NCBI GenBank assembly: GCA_903829855.1
Contig: CAIKRN010000066.1
Coordinates: 1-8,193 of the forward strand
Source of the DNA: an uncultured Opitutia bacterium
GTDB lineage: Bacteria > Verrucomicrobiota > Verrucomicrobiia > Opitutales > UBA953
DNA: 8,193 bases
Reading direction: 5' to 3'
The notes below the pieces were generated by a model. The model ran no database searches and was not told where the DNA came from. It saw nothing but the letters and a program-made list of their open reading frames with translations. A program made the position numbers and the translations under genes. Each line of letters starts with the position of its first letter. Within the stretch, counting starts at the first letter, position 1. Positions 5,861 through 8,193 of this stretch are shown one piece after another.

Positions 5861-6256
5861 ATGTCCAAGATCAACCCTCTCTTTTTCGCCCTCGGTATTC
5901 CCGTGGTGGTGATTTTTATTTTGGTCGCTGTCGTCGTCCCCCGGATGGGTGGCGGCGGCAAGTTTGCGGACCTCACGCCGTTTTCGGCCGAATCCTACCG
6001 TAAGGATTGGGCGACCCTCCAAGGCAACGCGTACCGCCTCGATTGTCAGGTGGAGCAGCAGTTGGCCTTCGTGGAGGGTCGTGGCCGAGTGCTCGCCGTT
6101 AAGCCCATCGAAAAAGACTCAGCACGTACAACTGGGCGCATCCCGATTTTCGTCCCGGTTTCCGCTGGCGACTCGTTCGAAGTCGGCCAGCGCTTTAAGT
6201 GTAAACTGCGCGTCAGCCACGACCTCTTGGTCGTCGAAGGCCTCGAACGCTTCTAA
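5861..6256 (+). CDS. Small membrane-anchored protein with possible OB-like domain, unknown function
   Basis: 131 residues, family not recognised. A single hydrophobic helix (about 7-27, LFFALGIPVVVIFILVAVVV) follows a short positive N-terminus and is followed by PRMGGGGK. This looks like an uncleaved signal anchor with the rest outside the membrane. The soluble part (about 56-131) alternates short strands: YRLDCQVEQQLAF, GRVLAVKP, RIPIFVPV, then FKCKLRVSHDLLVVEGLERF. With the Gly-Gln turn before the last strands this looks like a small OB-type barrel (inference from strand pattern only). Two cysteines (62 and 114) could pair. The start at 5861 is the only one that keeps the helix. AAGGAG occurs 16 nt upstream, too far for normal Shine-Dalgarno spacing. 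The next gene begins 9 nt after the stop, so the two are probably co-transcribed. Confidence 0.75.
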   Translation: MSKINPLFFALGIPVVVIFILVAVVVPRMGGGGKFADLTPFSAESYRKDWATLQGNAYRLDCQVEQQLAFVEGRGRVLAVKPIEKDSARTTGRIPIFVPVSAGDSFEVGQRFKCKLRVSHDLLVVEGLERF

Positions 6257-6265
6257 TTTCCCGCC

Positions 6266-8193
6266 ATGCGTAACCTCATTCTCTGTTGCTTTGGTTGGTG
6301 TGCGATGACCGTGCTGGGCGTCGCTCAGGCTCCTCCTCCTGGTGCCTCGGTTTCCGGCGGTGGCGGCGGTGACTTCAAGAGTTCGACCGCCGAGGGTGGT
6401 GCCGACCGTATCTTCAATGTGAATAGCGACTCCGTGGATATGGAGAATGGCACCATGCAGTGGAAGGGCAGCACGATGAATCTTGGTAACTCGCGTGCCG
6501 TGCGGGCCCGCTTCGAGCGCTACCTCGCCGCCCCCGCTGATGCCGGTGACCTCAAGCGCTATATTGCGATGATGGAGCAGATCAATGCCCTCCTTTCGCC
6601 TGCCAATATCAACCAGGAGAACTATTATCGGAATCAACAGGAGGCCTTTAACCTACTCTTTAAGGCCGCTGAATTCGACGTCGATGCGAATAACTGCCTA
6701 ACGATTGCCACGCAGGTGCAGAAGATCTGGACGATGAAGTCGGAGTTCCGTCAGATTGAAATCACCAAGAACCAGCTCGAGACGCTGCGCAAAGTCCAGG
6801 AGGGTATCATCGTCAATCGTGCCGATATGATTGAGGAAGCCAACGACGCACGCTCTCAAGTCGCCACGAAGGCGAAGCCTCTCGGGAAGTCTTCGAGCGG
6901 AACCACCGAGTTGGCTTACAAGGTTAAGGATGAGGCCCGAACTCAGGCGGAAATTTTGGCTAAAAACGCGGAAATGACCGCCCTCGGGTTGAAGGCAAAA
7001 ATCGAATTCCAGTCCCAGATGGTTTCTTTCCTAATGGCTCGACGCTATCGCCATTCGATGATCACGAGCGCCTTCTATCGCGTGCTCTTTAAGGGTGGCA
7101 GTCAAAATATCGTCGTGGGGGCTAAGGAGGTGAAGGAGTTCTTCCCCATTTCCGACTTCGTGCCGACGCTCGAATCCTTTGACATGCTTTCGCGCGAGGC
7201 GATCAAGGATGTCTCTAAGGGGATGCTGACCGTGGATGATTTAGTGAAGCAGGGTGAGCTTTATTCCGCCTTCGAACGCTTGCAGGAAACCTTCTTCCTG
7301 GGTGAATTTGAGCCGGTGGTGATGGCCTATCCGCAGGAGAAGAAGCGCGAGATGCTCATGCTCTGGAAGGATTTGCGAGAATTACAGCGCCTGGGCGACG
7401 AGCACGATCTCGCCAATGTCGAGGGCTACGTGAACAAGGTCCGCGGTCGCGCTCGAGATTTCCCGGGAGCCCCGATTCTCTCCAAGGTGACCAACGCCAT
7501 GAACGCGTCGAATATGTCGCTACTTTCGGCTAAGTCCGCCGCCATCACGGGTGACACGGCGAAGGCCGAGGCTGCCTTGGAGCGCGCAGCCAAAATCTGG
7601 CCCCAGAATCCAGGGGTGAAGGAATTCGCCATCCAAGTCGTGAATCGCCAAGACACGCTTGCCCAGAAAATCCCCGAATTTGATCGTTTGATGACGGAGT
7701 CCAAGTGGCGCGAGATCTTCAATAAGAAGCTCGAATACGCCCTAGCCTTGGCTCAGGACAAGGAGCGCTCCGAGAAGCTGCGCAAAGTTGTCAATCGCGT
7801 CGGGGAGCTCGATGCAAATATCCAGAAGGCAAACATGCTCGCCTCCCAGAATAATCCTTACCTTGCGTGGGATGTCATCGTGGAGACTTACAAGAACGAG
7901 TCCGACGATCTCGTGCTCGCGAAGACCCGCTCTGATATTGCCCCGCTCGTGGCGAATTACGCCCAGCTCATCGGGATGGCTGAGAAGTTGGAGAAGGATG
8001 GCGCTGAAGCCGCGGCCTTGGCGGCTTGGCTCTCGGCTCAAGATTTGAATCCCGCCTCGCCTGCCTGCGGTGCGGCCGTGAAGCGGCTGGCCAAATCGGT
8101 GGCTGAAAATGCCGTGGTTAAGGCTGCGGGTGCCGTGCCGGCACCACCCTCCGCTTCGGCGGGGGATGACGTTCCGGTGCCAGCGAAGAAGTA
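6266..8193 (+). CDS. Large exported helical protein with TPR-like segment, unknown function, reaches window edge
   Basis: The frame is open from 6266 to the end: 642 codons plus the bases TA, probably the start of a stop codon, so the protein is nearly or exactly complete. The N-terminal hydrophobic stretch (3-20) with GVAQA is a signal peptide. Pro follows AQA, so cleavage after GVA (20|21) is more plausible. A glycine-rich spacer (31-35) leads to a compact motif, FNVNSDSVDMENGTMQWKG then RAVRARFERYLAAP (50-90). The rest is mostly helical: charged coiled-coil-like stretches (about 165-250 and 485-525) and a TPR-like helix pair with AAITGDTAKAEAALERAAKIWPQNPG (425-450). The tail (616-642) is Ala/Pro-rich and ends in KK. 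It is probably a periplasmic scaffold or binding protein. It lies 9 nt after the small membrane protein gene. There is no Shine-Dalgarno sequence at the start. I do not recognise a named family. Confidence 0.82.
   Translation, partial: MRNLILCCFGWCAMTVLGVAQAPPPGASVSGGGGGDFKSSTAEGGADRIFNVNSDSVDMENGTMQWKGSTMNLGNSRAVRARFERYLAAPADAGDLKRYIAMMEQINALLSPANINQENYYRNQQEAFNLLFKAAEFDVDANNCLTIATQVQKIWTMKSEFRQIEITKNQLETLRKVQEGIIVNRADMIEEANDARSQVATKAKPLGKSSSGTTELAYKVKDEARTQAEILAKNAEMTALGLKAKIEFQSQMVSFLMARRYRHSMITSAFYRVLFKGGSQNIVVGAKEVKEFFPISDFVPTLESFDMLSREAIKDVSKGMLTVDDLVKQGELYSAFERLQETFFLGEFEPVVMAYPQEKKREMLMLWKDLRELQRLGDEHDLANVEGYVNKVRGRARDFPGAPILSKVTNAMNASNMSLLSAKSAAITGDTAKAEAALERAAKIWPQNPGVKEFAIQVVNRQDTLAQKIPEFDRLMTESKWREIFNKKLEYALALAQDKERSEKLRKVVNRVGELDANIQKANMLASQNNPYLAWDVIVETYKNESDDLVLAKTRSDIAPLVANYAQLIGMAEKLEKDGAEAAALAAWLSAQDLNPASPACGAAVKRLAKSVAENAVVKAAGAVPAPPSASAGDDVPVPAKK

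Noticed and set aside
6119..6637. Minus-strand open frame of 172 codons over the 131- and 642-residue genes
   Set aside because: It is antisense to two genes with clear export/membrane signals. Its product is His/Gly/Thr-rich without domain character.
7426..8041. Minus-strand open frames inside the 3' part of the 642-residue gene
   Set aside because: The plus-strand reading frame is continuous from 6266 to the edge with a consistent helical composition; these are shadows of it.

Overview
The window is a GC-rich, densely coded bacterial chromosome segment with no mobile elements. It holds nine protein genes and one tRNA gene in two blocks that run in opposite directions. The housekeeping proteins suggest the PVC group, most likely Verrucomicrobia of the Opitutae type. 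The clues are a ribosome recycling factor with HTGKAT in place of the usual RTGRAS-like motif, and an EF-P with PPNN at the loop tip. Shine-Dalgarno-like sequences are also scarce. This placement is inference from family memory, not from a search.

Left block, minus strand, about 1-3975. Read in the direction of transcription it contains: a gene for an unrecognised exported 226-residue protein (3295-3975); efp, elongation factor P (2615-3178), with a strong intrinsic terminator (2564-2591); then pyrH, UMP kinase (1626-2360), frr, ribosome recycling factor (1025-1591), and sucC, succinyl-CoA synthetase beta chain (954 to the left edge, C-terminus missing). pyrH-frr is a widely conserved translation/nucleotide pair. 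sucC follows it in the same direction, and sucD may lie beyond the left edge. A tRNA-Gln(UUG) gene (2453-2523) sits on the plus strand between pyrH and efp. It is divergent from pyrH and faces the efp terminator.

Right block, plus strand, 4023-8193. Three co-directional genes encode an ABC transporter with fused ATPase and permease (565 residues, ABCG/White-like domain order), a small membrane-anchored protein with a possible OB-like soluble domain (131 residues), and a large exported helical/TPR-like protein (642 residues visible). The last gene reaches the right edge, where the sequence ends in TA, probably the first two bases of its stop codon. The small and large genes are 9 nt apart and look like an operon. 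The ABC gene is 140 nt upstream, separated by two inverted repeats. Only 47 nt separate the ABC gene from the divergent 226-residue exported protein gene.

The left genes serve translation, pyrimidine nucleotides and the TCA cycle. The right genes together look like an envelope/export module of unknown function, and this is the least explained part of the window. I see no CRISPR array, insertion sequence, phage gene or rRNA. No gene-free stretch exceeds 300 bases.
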